From Mycobacterium seoulense (lineage in GTDB: Bacteria > Actinomycetota > Actinomycetes > Mycobacteriales > Mycobacteriaceae), in contig NZ_AP022582.1 of the NCBI RefSeq assembly GCF_010731595.1, positions 1,550,001-1,614,000 of the forward strand: a stretch of 64,000 bases of DNA, in the 5' to 3' direction. Positions 38,736 to 47,206 of this stretch are shown piece by piece (position 1 is the stretch's first letter; each line of letters opens with the position of its first letter). The position numbers and the translations under genes were made by a program. The notes below the pieces were generated by a model. The model did not search any database, was not told the DNA's origin, and saw nothing but the letters and a program-made list of their open reading frames with translations.

Positions 38736-39297
38736 GATGAATCCCCTTGTCGAGCAGTTTGGCTGCCTACGCAGCTGAACCATTGACTTGGTGATTCGCT
38801 CACCCCATCGCCCTTACGGGCAGTCGAACCTCCAACCCCCAGATACCCGACCGATGGACGGCGAAAACCTCTTCGGCGTATTTGCTGGCCTCACGCAGGT
38901 CGGGGGAGCGGGAACGCCGACGGCACGCAAAACCCACTCGCGTGGACGCCGAAAGTCAGCGACCGCCGCGGGATAGCGGTCAGCACCGATTCCGGAATCG
39001 TGGTCTTGTAGTGCAGCGAGAGCTGACCGGAGAACGCGGGATCGACCTGGCCGACATCAACGTTGATCGCAAGACCGCTGGGCGAAAGATCCGCCTTCAC
39101 CAGGCCTCACCGAAGTGCATCCCAACGCTGGTGGACGGCCCGTCCAGGATGATTCCCTCCGGTTCGACTTCCGCCCGCAAGCCGCCAGGGAGGTTGCCAA
39201 CGCGGGGCAATCTGCCCAAGACCACGGCGATCCACGGAGCTTAACGGGCTGGGCCGGGAGGCGAGCCAATTTGCTGCGCATCCCGGCCAAGCTCATC
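38736..39297. other. Gene-poor stretch holding one decayed gene
   Basis: No intact gene was found in these 562 bases between the secreted-protein start and the lon stop. The part near 38891-39234 holds a broken reading frame on the minus strand; the rest shows no reading frame with family resemblance and no strong hairpin. Confidence 0.5.
38891..39234 (-). pseudogene. Remnant of a mycobacterial PH-domain-like/DUF gene, internally deleted and frameshifted
   Basis: Upstream on the minus strand, in one frame, are VVLGRLPRVGNLPGG and LRAEVEPEGIILDG, ending at a TGA in ...FGEAW. Overlapping that stop, in another frame, begins VKADLSPSGLAINVDV, with VDPAFSGQLSLHYKT and PESVLTAIPRRSLTFGV. From memory these are the N- and C-terminal ends of one mycobacterial family of about 150 residues whose middle is missing here. 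The pattern of two adjacent conserved ends joined out of frame indicates deletion and decay. Identification is by recall of sequence style, not alignment. Confidence 0.45.
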
Positions 39298-41619
39298 TCA
39301 AGCAGCGAGCGTAGCGGTGTCCGCCGCCGGTTCAAGGGCCTGCGCGACGATCTCCGCGACGTCGGTCATCGGGCGCACGTCCAGCGTGGCGAGCACCTCG
39401 GCGGGCACGTCGTCCAGGTCGGGTTCGTTGCGTGCCGGGATGAAGACCGTTGACAGGCCGGCCCGCTGGGCCGCGAGCAGCTTCTGCTTCACGCCGCCGA
39501 TCGGCAACACCCGGCCGTTCAGCGTGACCTCGCCGGTCATGCCGACATCCGAGCGGACCTGACGTCCGGTGGCCATCGACACCAGGGCGGTCACCATGGT
39601 CACACCGGCCGACGGGCCGTCCTTGGGCACCGCGCCGGCGGGCACGTGCACGTGGATGCGCCGGTCGAGGGCCTGGGGGTCGACGCCCAACTGGGCGGCG
39701 TGCGAGCGCACGTAGGACAGCGCGATCTGCGCCGACTCTTTCATCACGTCGCCCAGTTGACCGGTCAGCTGCAGACCCGGCTCGCCGTCGGTGGCCCCGG
39801 CCTCGATGTAGAGCACGTCGCCGCCCAGGCCGGTGACGGCCAGGCCGGTGGCCACCCCGGGCACCGCCGTGCGCTCGGCCGATTCCGGCGTGAACCGCGG
39901 GCGGCCAAGGTACTCAACCAGATCCGGCTCGTCGATGGTGATCGGCTCGGAAGTCTCCGCCAGCTTGGTGGTCACCTTGCGCAGCGCCTTGGCCAGCAGC
40001 CGCTCGAACTGGCGCACACCGGGTTCCCGCGTGTAGTCGGCGGCGATCTTGCGCAATGCCGCATCCGTCAGCGTGACCTCGTCCTCGGTCAGCGCCGCAC
40101 GTTCCCGCTGCCGGGGCAGCAGGTAGTCGCGGGCGATCGCGACCTTGTCGTCCTCGGTGTAGCCGTCGATCTGAACCAGTTCCATGCGGTCCAGCAGGGC
40201 CGACGGGATGTTCTCGATGACGTTGGCGGTGGCCAGGAACACGACGTCGGACAGGTCAAGGTCGAGATCCAGGTAGTGGTCGCGGAACGTGTGGTTCTGC
40301 GCCGGGTCCAGGACCTCCAGCAACGCGGCCGACGGGTCACCCCGATAGTCGGAACCGACCTTGTCGATTTCATCCAGCAGCACAACGGGATTCATCGATC
40401 CCGCCTCGCCGATGGCACGCACGATCCGGCCCGGCAACGCCCCCACATAGGTGCGCCGGTGCCCGCGGATCTCGGCCTCGTCGCGCACACCGCCCAGGGC
40501 GACGCGCACGAACCTGCGGCCCAGGGCCCGGGCGACGCTCTCACCCAGCGACGTCTTGCCGACACCGGGGGGACCGGCCAGCACCATCACCGCGCCGGAG
40601 CCGCGCCCGCCGACGACCTGCAACCCGCGCTGGGCGCGGCGGGCACGCACGGCCAGGTATTCGACGATGCGGTCCTTGACGTCGTCCAGCCCGTGGTGGT
40701 CGGCGTCCAAAACGCCGCGCGCGGCCTTCAGGTCCGTCGAGTCCTCGGTCCGCACGTTCCAGGGCAGGTCGAGCACGGTGTCCAGCCAGGTGCGGATCCA
40801 GCCGCTCTCCGGGCTTTGGTCGCTGGACCGCTCCAGCTTGCCCACCTCCCGCAATGCGGCCTCGCGCACCTTCTCCGGCAGATCTGCCGCCTCGACGCGA
40901 GCCCGGTAGTCGTCGGATCCGTCGGGCTCACCTTCGCCCAGTTCCTTGCGGATCGCGGCCAGCTGTTGGCGCAGCAGGAACTCCTTCTGCGTCTTCTCCA
41001 TGCCCTCGCGCACGTCCTCGGCGATCTTGTCGTTGACCTCGACCTCGGCCAGATGCGAGCTGGTCCAGTCGATCAGCAACCGGAGCCGCTCGGCGACGTC
41101 GACCGTCTCGACCAGTTGCCGCTTCTGCTCGCTGGACAGGTAGGACGCGTACCCGGAGGTGTCCGCCAGCGCCGACGGGTCGGTCAGCCGGTTGACGTAG
41201 TCGACGATCTCCCAGGCCTCGCGGCGTTGCAACATGGCCAGCAGCAGCTTCTTGTACTCCGACGTCAACGCCTTGATTTCGTCCGTCGTCTCGGCCTCGG
41301 GCACCTCGGTCACCTCGACCCACAGCGCCGCGCCGGGCCCCGACGCTCCCGTCCCGATCTGCGCCCGGCGCTCACCGCGCACGACGGCCGCCGTGCCGCC
41401 GCCGGCGATGCGTCCGACCTGCAATATCTTGGCGATCACACCGTGCGACGGGTAACGGTCGTCTAGCCGGGGCGCGATGAGCAGCTGCCCGGATTCACTC
41501 GCCTGGGCAGCGTCGATCGCCGCCCGCGCGGCCTCGTCGAGCGCGACCGGGACGACCATGCCGGGCAACACGACGGTGTCGGTGACGAACAGCACCGGCA
41601 TTGACTTGGCTTCAGCCAT
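39298..41619 (-). CDS. lon: ATP-dependent Lon protease
   Basis: The protein is 773 residues. An N-terminal substrate-binding domain (MPVLFVTDTVVLPGMVVPV at the start) and coiled middle (about 200-260) precede an AAA+ module with Walker A GPPGVGKTS (about 349-357) and Walker B LLDEIDKVG (about 407-415). The protease domain carries the catalytic Ser in KDGPSAGVTMV (near 670) and Lys in GGVKQKLLAAQRAG (near 714). It degrades misfolded and regulatory proteins. The ATG at 41619 follows GGAGGATTG. M. tuberculosis has no lon, whereas fast growers and M. avium-type species do. It is divergent from the PhyH gene. Confidence 0.95.
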   Translation of the reverse strand: MAEAKSMPVLFVTDTVVLPGMVVPVALDEAARAAIDAAQASESGQLLIAPRLDDRYPSHGVIAKILQVGRIAGGGTAAVVRGERRAQIGTGASGPGAALWVEVTEVPEAETTDEIKALTSEYKKLLLAMLQRREAWEIVDYVNRLTDPSALADTSGYASYLSSEQKRQLVETVDVAERLRLLIDWTSSHLAEVEVNDKIAEDVREGMEKTQKEFLLRQQLAAIRKELGEGEPDGSDDYRARVEAADLPEKVREAALREVGKLERSSDQSPESGWIRTWLDTVLDLPWNVRTEDSTDLKAARGVLDADHHGLDDVKDRIVEYLAVRARRAQRGLQVVGGRGSGAVMVLAGPPGVGKTSLGESVARALGRRFVRVALGGVRDEAEIRGHRRTYVGALPGRIVRAIGEAGSMNPVVLLDEIDKVGSDYRGDPSAALLEVLDPAQNHTFRDHYLDLDLDLSDVVFLATANVIENIPSALLDRMELVQIDGYTEDDKVAIARDYLLPRQRERAALTEDEVTLTDAALRKIAADYTREPGVRQFERLLAKALRKVTTKLAETSEPITIDEPDLVEYLGRPRFTPESAERTAVPGVATGLAVTGLGGDVLYIEAGATDGEPGLQLTGQLGDVMKESAQIALSYVRSHAAQLGVDPQALDRRIHVHVPAGAVPKDGPSAGVTMVTALVSMATGRQVRSDVGMTGEVTLNGRVLPIGGVKQKLLAAQRAGLSTVFIPARNEPDLDDVPAEVLATLDVRPMTDVAEIVAQALEPAADTATLAA

Positions 41620-41727
41620 CAATCCTCCAAAATCTGAGTCTGATGCGCTCAACCCAGCCCGGCGCCGGTTTGTTCCCTCCCGGGCCCCCTCCGCGGCTGA
41701 GTGCTGGCGATCACACTGGCGGTCTTG

Positions 41728-41733
41728 GATAAT
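41728..41733 (+). promoter_or_regulatory. -10 hexamer for a leaderless PhyH mRNA
   Basis: GATAAT ends 6 nt before the GTG at 41740, supporting that start over the GTG 13 codons upstream at 41701. Confidence 0.5.
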
Positions 41734-41739
41734 CGGCCC

Positions 41740-42870
41740 GTGCCGCTGACGCACCCCGCCCCGACCGCCCTTGACCCGGACGTCCTCGAATCCGCGGCCA
41801 GAGATCTCGCCTCCACCGGCGCCATCACCTTCCTCGTCGACGACGACGCCGTCACTTACGCCGTCGAGGGTTCGACGATCCGCGTCGGCGAGGGGCAGCG
41901 CACCGGAGATGCCGTCGTGCGCCTTTCCCGGCAGTCGTGGGACGACATGGTCGGCCAGATCCGCACGGTCATCAACCTCCTGCTCAGCGACGAGTTGTCC
42001 TTCGAGCGGGGCGGCTTCGACCAGCTGGCCGACTGGGACCCGGTCCTGCGGTACCTGCACGCCGGCATCCCGCCGTACGACCCGGCTCGCGCCGACTTGG
42101 GCGGGCGCGACCCGCTCGCCACGTTCACGCTCGACGCCGACGACGCCGAGTTGGCCGCTCAGCTGCAGACCATGGGTTACCTGCACGTCAAGGGGGTCTT
42201 CGACGCCGATGAGATGCGGGCCGCCAACCGCGAGATCGACCGCCTCGCGGCCCAGGCCCGACCCGGGGACGACCGGTCGTGGTGGGCCACCGCCGAGGAC
42301 GGCGGGAGCGTGCTGTGCCGATTGGTCTACGCAACGCTGCGCTCGCCCGCCCTTGCCGCGCTGGAGAACGATCCCAGGGTGCGCAGGCTGGGCACCCTGA
42401 TCGATCCCGCGCTGCGCACCGCGCCCGACCGGATGGAAGGCAGCGCGGTGTTGCTCAAAGTCCCGGGGAACACCAGCGGGCTGTCCAACATCCCATGGCA
42501 TCAGGACTGCGGCATGGGCGGACACGCTCTCATGTGCCCCGCGGTCAGCATCGGCATTCAACTCACCGGCTCGGACGCCGGCACCGGCAACCTTCAGGTG
42601 GTACCGGGCAGTCACGGTCAGGCCATTCATTACCGGTGGGAACAGCGGCTCCAACAGGTACCGGTGGTGAGCATCGACACGGCCCCGGGCGACGTGACCG
42701 TCCACGTCCAGGACCTGATGCACGCCTCACCCCGGCCGACCGGGGCCGGCGGCCGCCGCACGATGTACGTCACGCACTATCCGCCGCAACTCTTCGAGCA
42801 CGTCGGGCCCGGCGAGGCCTTCAACGACCTGGTACGCAACCGCACCGAACGGGTCGCCCGCCTGCAGTAG
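41740..42870 (+). CDS. Phytanoyl-CoA dioxygenase-family protein with N-terminal SCP2-like segment
   Basis: The protein is 376 residues from a leaderless GTG. Residues about 10-105 (DLASTGAITFLVDDDAVTYAV, LSRQSWDDMVGQ, WDPVLRYLHAG) resemble an SCP2/sterol-carrier-type domain. Residues about 125-370 form a PhyH double-stranded beta-helix: the iron ligands are in WHQDCGMGGH (His and Asp, about 253) and the distal His in HVQDLMHASPRPT (about 325), with a following Arg for 2-oxoglutarate. It likely hydroxylates a lipid-like substrate using Fe(II) and 2-oxoglutarate; the fused carrier-like domain would help present it (inference). Convergent with lldD2. Confidence 0.83.
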   Translation: MPLTHPAPTALDPDVLESAARDLASTGAITFLVDDDAVTYAVEGSTIRVGEGQRTGDAVVRLSRQSWDDMVGQIRTVINLLLSDELSFERGGFDQLADWDPVLRYLHAGIPPYDPARADLGGRDPLATFTLDADDAELAAQLQTMGYLHVKGVFDADEMRAANREIDRLAAQARPGDDRSWWATAEDGGSVLCRLVYATLRSPALAALENDPRVRRLGTLIDPALRTAPDRMEGSAVLLKVPGNTSGLSNIPWHQDCGMGGHALMCPAVSIGIQLTGSDAGTGNLQVVPGSHGQAIHYRWEQRLQQVPVVSIDTAPGDVTVHVQDLMHASPRPTGAGGRRTMYVTHYPPQLFEHVGPGEAFNDLVRNRTERVARLQ

Positions 42871-42872
42871 CA

Positions 42873-42932
42873 CCGAGATTGCCGCCATGGTCGCGCCGGG
42901 TACCTACCGCATGACCCTCACGGCAATCTCGG
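42873..42932. repeat. Long-loop inverted repeat (copy 2)
   Basis: Perfect 12-base arms CCGAGATTGCCG (42873-42884) and CGGCAATCTCGG (42921-42932) around a 36-base loop; the arms match the repeat at 22215-22276 and the loop has the same length. It fills the gap between the convergent PhyH and lldD2 genes and could serve both as a terminator. Confidence 0.7.
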
Positions 42933-42944
42933 CGCAGACGACCG

Positions 42945-44189
42945 TCACGCGAGCGGCGCAACGGGCCCCAGCCGCCGCAGCTGCGTGACGTGCTTGGGCG
43001 AAAGTTCCTCGAGACAGGTGACACCCAGCAGTCGCATGGTGCGGATCACCCCTTCGGCCAGGATGTCGATCGCGCGGGTGACGCCGGCTTGGCCGCCGGC
43101 CATCAACCCGTACAGGTAGGCCCGCCCGACGAGCGTGCACCGCGCGCCCAGCGCGACCGCCGCCACGACGTCGGCGCCCGACATGATGCCGGTGTCCAGC
43201 AGGATCTCGGTGTCCTTGCCGACCTCACGCGCGACCGAGGGCAACAGGTGGAACGGAACCGGGGCCCGATCCAGTTGGCGTCCGCCATGATTCGACAACA
43301 CGATGCCGTCCACGCCGCGGTCGACGACGGCGCGCGCGTCGTCGAGCGTCTGGATGCCCTTGACCACCAACTTGCCCGGCCACTGGGCCTTGATCCACTC
43401 CAGGTCGTCGAAGGTGAGGCTCGGGTCGAACATGGTGCTCAGGTACTCGGCGACGGTCCCCGGCCAGCGGTCCAGCGACGCGAAGGCCAGCGGCTCGGTG
43501 GTCAGCAGGTCGAACCACCATTTCGGGTGCGGCACCGCGTCGAGCACGGTGCGCAGCGTCAGAGTCGGCGGGATCGTCATCCCGTTGCGGTTGTCGCGTA
43601 GCCGGACGCCGGAGACCGGGACGTCGACGGTGGCCAGCAGGGTGTCGAAACCGGCGTCGGCCGCGCGCCGCACCAGCGCCATCGAGCGTTCGCGATCCCT
43701 CCACATGTACAGCTGGAACCACTTCCTGCCCTGGGGGACAGCGGCCACCAGGTCCTCGATCGCACAGGTGCCGAGCGTGGACAGCGAGAACGGAATGCCG
43801 GCCTTGGCCGCCGCCGCCGCGCCTGCGATCTCGCCCTCGGTGTGCATCAGCCGGGTGAAGCCGGTGGGCGCGATGCCGAACGGCAGGACGACCGGTTGGC
43901 CCAGGACATTCCAGCCGGCGGTGACATTGGTGACGTCACGCAGGATGGTCGGGTGAAACTCGATGTCGCGGAAGGCTTGTCGGGCGCGCGCGATGGACAG
44001 CTCGTCCTCGGCGGCGCCGTCGGTGTAGTCGAACGCCGCCTTGGGCGTGCGCCGTTTGGCGATGCGTCGCAGGTCAGCGATGGTGTACGCGGCGTCGAGG
44101 CGGCGCTTGGTCGCGTCGAACTGCGGTCGCTTGAACTTGATCAGCGGCGCGAGATCGCGCACCTTGGGCACTCGTCGCTGGACGGCCAT
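42945..44189 (-). CDS. lldD2: FMN-dependent L-lactate dehydrogenase-type enzyme LldD2
   Basis: The protein is 414 residues, equal in length to M. tuberculosis Rv1872c. It has the alpha-hydroxy-acid oxidase TIM barrel: [14 protein letters not shown] (about 51-64), [18 protein letters not shown] near 106-123, [23 protein letters not shown] near 270-282 (Lys contact) and [12 protein letters not shown] near 297-308 with the catalytic His and Arg. It oxidises L-lactate to pyruvate, passing electrons to quinone at the membrane. The ATG at 44189 matches the family N terminus. Confidence 0.93.
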   Translation of the reverse strand: MAVQRRVPKVRDLAPLIKFKRPQFDATKRRLDAAYTIADLRRIAKRRTPKAAFDYTDGAAEDELSIARARQAFRDIEFHPTILRDVTNVTAGWNVLGQPVVLPFGIAPTGFTRLMHTEGEIAGAAAAAKAGIPFSLSTLGTCAIEDLVAAVPQGRKWFQLYMWRDRERSMALVRRAADAGFDTLLATVDVPVSGVRLRDNRNGMTIPPTLTLRTVLDAVPHPKWWFDLLTTEPLAFASLDRWPGTVAEYLSTMFDPSLTFDDLEWIKAQWPGKLVVKGIQTLDDARAVVDRGVDGIVLSNHGGRQLDRAPVPFHLLPSVAREVGKDTEILLDTGIMSGADVVAAVALGARCTLVGRAYLYGLMAGGQAGVTRAIDILAEGVIRTMRLLGVTCLEELSPKHVTQLRRLGPVAPLA

Positions 44190-44207
44190 GTGTGCAACCG
44201 TAGTCAC

Positions 44208-44645
44208 ATGGAACCGGAGAGCGACCCCTTCGACCTCCAGCGCTTCGTCGACGCGCAGGCCCCGGTGTACCCCACCGTGGTCGACGAGCTGCGCACCGGG
44301 CGCAAGCGCAGCCACTGGATGTGGTTCGTCTTCCCGCAATTGCGCGGGCTGGGCGGCAGCCCGACCGCGGTGCACTACGGCATCTCGTCGCTCGAGGAGG
44401 CCCGCGCCTACCTGCGGCACGAGGTGCTCGGGCCGCGATTGCGCGAGTGCACGCGGCTGGTCAACCAGGTGCAGGGCAGATCGGCCGGCGAGATCTTCGG
44501 CTCGCCCGACGACCTCAAGCTGCGCTCGTCGATGACGCTGTTCGCGCGAGCCACCGACGACAACGAGGATTTCCTTGCGCTGCTGGACAAGTACTACGGC
44601 AGCCGGCAGGACCAGCTGACGCTGTCGCGCCTAGACCGCGCTTAG
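44208..44645 (+). CDS. DUF1810 protein (Rv1873-like)
   Basis: The protein is 145 residues, exactly the length of M. tuberculosis Rv1873. DUF1810 hallmarks: [16 protein letters not shown] at about 6-21, [19 protein letters not shown] (about 31-49), [22 protein letters not shown] and the [13 protein letters not shown] segment near 105-117. A structure of the M. tuberculosis protein is known, but its function is not. It is divergent from lldD2 (18 bases between starts) and its last 15 bases overlap the end of the convergent GH13 gene. Confidence 0.9.
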   Translation: MEPESDPFDLQRFVDAQAPVYPTVVDELRTGRKRSHWMWFVFPQLRGLGGSPTAVHYGISSLEEARAYLRHEVLGPRLRECTRLVNQVQGRSAGEIFGSPDDLKLRSSMTLFARATDDNEDFLALLDKYYGSRQDQLTLSRLDRA

Positions 44646-45938
44646 GATCCGCCAGCCATGCGGCTCGACGACCAGCTCGTCGACGACTTCCCGGGGTGGC
44701 GCCGAGGACCCGCCGATGACCTGCCGGTGGGCCGTGCCCAGCGCCTTCAAGGCAACGCGCATCGGTTCGTCGCCGATGTTCAGCGCGACCAGCAGCGCGT
44801 CGGCGCCGCTGCGGGTCTCGTACACGTAGTGCCGGTTCTCCAGCCGCAGTGCGGTGGTCGTCGCCCTGTGCAGCCACGGGTGACGGCGACGCAGCCCGAT
44901 CAGGAACTGGTGCAACGCCCAGATCTGGGCGCCGAAGGCATCTAGTTCCATTGGGGGAGAGCCGAACTCGGGCCGCACCGCGTCGTCGCCGCCGTAGCGT
45001 TCCTCTTTGACGCCGCGCAGTCTGAGCTCGTCGCCCGCATACACGCTGGGCACGCCGCCGACGGTCAGCAGGATCACCAGCGCGTGCGCCACGTGCTCCG
45101 CGCGCTCGAGTCGGCTGGCGATGCGGGTCACGTCGTGGTTGCCGACGAAGGTGAGCGGGGCGAAGCCGGCCACGAACTCGCCGTGCCGCTGCAGCGCCCA
45201 GTCCAGTTCGAAGAAGTTGCCGTCGTTGAGGCTGCTCCAGATCGCCTTCCACAGCTCGTATTGGGTGGCCGAGTCGAAGGTGGCGGCCCGCACCACCGCG
45301 GCGTAGTCGCCGTGGATGAGCTCGCCGACGAACCAGGCGTCCGGGAACCGCTCGCGCACCCGCGGCAGTGCGGACGCCCAAAAGCGTTCTGGCACGGTGT
45401 AAGCCGCATCGAGGCGCCAACCGTCGGCGCCGCGTTGCAGCCAGTGCGCCATCACGTCCACGACGTAGTCGACCACTTCGGGGTTGTCGTGGTTGAGTGT
45501 GATCAGCTCCGAGTGGCCCTCGAACGTGTGGAAGCGCCCGGGGCGTCCGTGAAACCAGCGCGCGGCCGCCTCGTTGCTCGGCGCCTCCCGGTAACGGCCG
45601 AAATCCACGCCGACGTGGTTGAACACGCCGTCGAGCAGGATGCGCAGGCCGCGGCGACGGGCCTCGGAGACGAGGTGGTCGAAATCGGCGTCGTCACCGA
45701 GCCGCGGATCGATGCGGTAGTGGTCGGTGGTGTCGTAACCGTGTGTGCGCGAGGCGAAGATCGGTCCCAGTGCGACGCCCGACGCGCCCAGTGCGATGGC
45801 GTGATCGAACCAGTCGACGAGCCGCCGCAGCCGGTGTTCGTCCGGCTGCGGCGGCTCGTACGAAGGAAATGCGCCGACGAACCCCAGCGGATAGACCTGC
45901 CACCAGATCGCGTGCTCTACCCAGGCTGGTGCCGTCAC
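44631..45938 (-). CDS. GH13-family alpha-amylase-type glucan hydrolase
   Basis: The protein is 435 residues with no signal peptide, so cytosolic. All four GH13 regions are intact: DGVFNHVG (about 100-107), GWRLDAAY with the nucleophile Asp (about 173-180), VGELIHG with the acid/base Glu (about 203), and VGNHDV (about 264). The start WWQVYPLGFVGAFP is typical of neopullulanase/maltogenic-type enzymes. It should cut or rearrange alpha-1,4 glucans, maltodextrins or trehalose-related sugars. The GTG start is four bases after the ahpD stop, so it is the third gene of an ahpC-ahpD operon. Confidence 0.87.
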   Translation of the reverse strand: MTAPAWVEHAIWWQVYPLGFVGAFPSYEPPQPDEHRLRRLVDWFDHAIALGASGVALGPIFASRTHGYDTTDHYRIDPRLGDDADFDHLVSEARRRGLRILLDGVFNHVGVDFGRYREAPSNEAAARWFHGRPGRFHTFEGHSELITLNHDNPEVVDYVVDVMAHWLQRGADGWRLDAAYTVPERFWASALPRVRERFPDAWFVGELIHGDYAAVVRAATFDSATQYELWKAIWSSLNDGNFFELDWALQRHGEFVAGFAPLTFVGNHDVTRIASRLERAEHVAHALVILLTVGGVPSVYAGDELRLRGVKEERYGGDDAVRPEFGSPPMELDAFGAQIWALHQFLIGLRRRHPWLHRATTTALRLENRHYVYETRSGADALLVALNIGDEPMRVALKALGTAHRQVIGGSSAPPREVVDELVVEPHGWRILSAV

Positions 45939-45942
45939 TGCG

Positions 45943-46479
45943 TCAGCCGACGGTGGTCAGCGCTTGGGAGGCGACGAGGGCTTGTGCCACGCCGGAAATG
46001 ATCGCCGCGGCCTTCAGCGCCTCCTGGATGGTCTCCCGGGTTGCGCCCGCCTCGCGCAGCGTCTGCTCGTGGGAGGCCACGCAATCCGGGCATCCGTTGA
46101 TCGATGACACCGCGAAGCACCACAGCTCGAAGTTGGCCTTTGCCACCCCGGGGTTGGCGATGATGTTCATCCGCAACCCCGCGCGCAGGTCGTCGTACTT
46201 GCCGTCGAGGAAGCCGCGGCCACGGTAGAACACGTTGTTCATGCCCATGATCGACGCGGCTCCCAGCGCCGCGTTGTATGCCTCGGCGGACAGGACGTCG
46301 GCCGCCTCGGCGCCGATCTCGCTGATTACCTGGGTGTTTCGCGTCGCCGCGGCGCAGGCCAGCAGGGTGCCCCACAGCTGTTCCTCGTTGAGCTCGGTGG
46401 TGCGCGTGATCGAGCCCAGGTTCAGCTTGAGGTCCTTGGCGTACTCGGGCAGCGCCTCCTTGAGATTCTCTACGCTCAT
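45943..46479 (-). CDS. ahpD: Alkyl hydroperoxide reductase AhpD
   Basis: The protein is 178 residues (177 in M. tuberculosis Rv2429). The redox site is the CxxC with downstream His in [14 protein letters not shown] (about residues 129-142). It recharges AhpC using electrons from lipoylated dihydrolipoamide succinyltransferase and Lpd in mycobacteria. It lies 36 bases after ahpC and four bases before the GH13 gene. ATG preceded by AGGAGG. Confidence 0.95.
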   Translation of the reverse strand: MSVENLKEALPEYAKDLKLNLGSITRTTELNEEQLWGTLLACAAATRNTQVISEIGAEAADVLSAEAYNAALGAASIMGMNNVFYRGRGFLDGKYDDLRAGLRMNIIANPGVAKANFELWCFAVSSINGCPDCVASHEQTLREAGATRETIQEALKAAAIISGVAQALVASQALTTVG

Positions 46480-46515
46480 CTCGCCTCCTGATCAGACCCT
46501 ATGGGACCGGGCCGA

Positions 46516-47103
46516 CTAAGCCGAGGCCTTGAGGAGCTCGGTCGCGTTGAGCGTCGGGTCGCCCTTGCGCCAGTTGCAGGCGCACAACTCGTCGGACTGC
46601 AGCGCGTCCAGGACCCGCAGCACTTCCTCCACGTTGCGTCCCACGGATCCCGCGGTAACCGAGACGAATTGGATCTCGTTGTTGGGGTCCACCACGAAGG
46701 TCGCCCGGTCGGCGACGCCGTCGGCGTTGAGAACGCCGGTGGCCAGGCTCAGCTCACGCTTGATGTCCGAGAGCATGGGGAACGGCAGCTTCTTCAGGTC
46801 CTCGTGCTGGGCGCGCCAGTTGAAGTGCACGAATTCGCTGTCGATCGACACGCCCAGCACCTGCGCGTCGCGGTCGGCGAATTCGTCGTTGAGCTTGCCG
46901 AACGCGGCGATCTCGGTCGGACACACGAACGTGAAGTCCTTGGGCCAGAAGAACACAACGCGCCACTTGTCGGCGTGGTCCTCGCTGGTGACGGTGGTGA
47001 AGTAGTCTTCGGGCTGCTTGGCGTCCACCTTGGACAGGTCGCCCGCGATCAGCGCGGTGAGCTCGTAGGCGGGGAACTGGTCGCCGATGGTCAGCAGAGG
47101 CAT
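46516..47103 (-). CDS. ahpC: Peroxiredoxin AhpC
   Basis: The protein is 195 residues, as in M. tuberculosis Rv2428. The peroxidatic Cys is in DFTFVCPTEI (about 57-66), and the mycobacterial-type second-cysteine pair is present as ELCACNWRKGD (about 172-182). It reduces peroxides and peroxynitrite in the cytosol. The ATG is preceded by AAGGAG. It is divergent from oxyR over a 103-base promoter region, and is presumably activated by OxyR under oxidative stress, as in M. leprae and M. avium. Confidence 0.97.
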   Translation of the reverse strand: MPLLTIGDQFPAYELTALIAGDLSKVDAKQPEDYFTTVTSEDHADKWRVVFFWPKDFTFVCPTEIAAFGKLNDEFADRDAQVLGVSIDSEFVHFNWRAQHEDLKKLPFPMLSDIKRELSLATGVLNADGVADRATFVVDPNNEIQFVSVTAGSVGRNVEEVLRVLDALQSDELCACNWRKGDPTLNATELLKASA

Positions 47104-47206
47104 TGTCGCTCCTTAATTGGATTTACTCAAGATTAGCTTTCCTTGCCCATCGTGCCCGTTTATCCCCTTTGAAGTAAAGGTGATATTTCCCACTACACTT
47201 ATAGGC
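47104..47206. promoter_or_regulatory. Divergent oxyR-ahpC control region
   Basis: A 103-base, relatively AT-rich spacer. It contains the dyad CCTTT-GAAGT-AAAGG (47166-47180), directly followed by TGATATTT, in the area where OxyR acts in other mycobacteria. A second dyad, GATAG-GAT-CTATC (47213-47225), overlaps the first oxyR codons. Both are candidates for the LysR-type operator; neither is proven. Confidence 0.6.
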
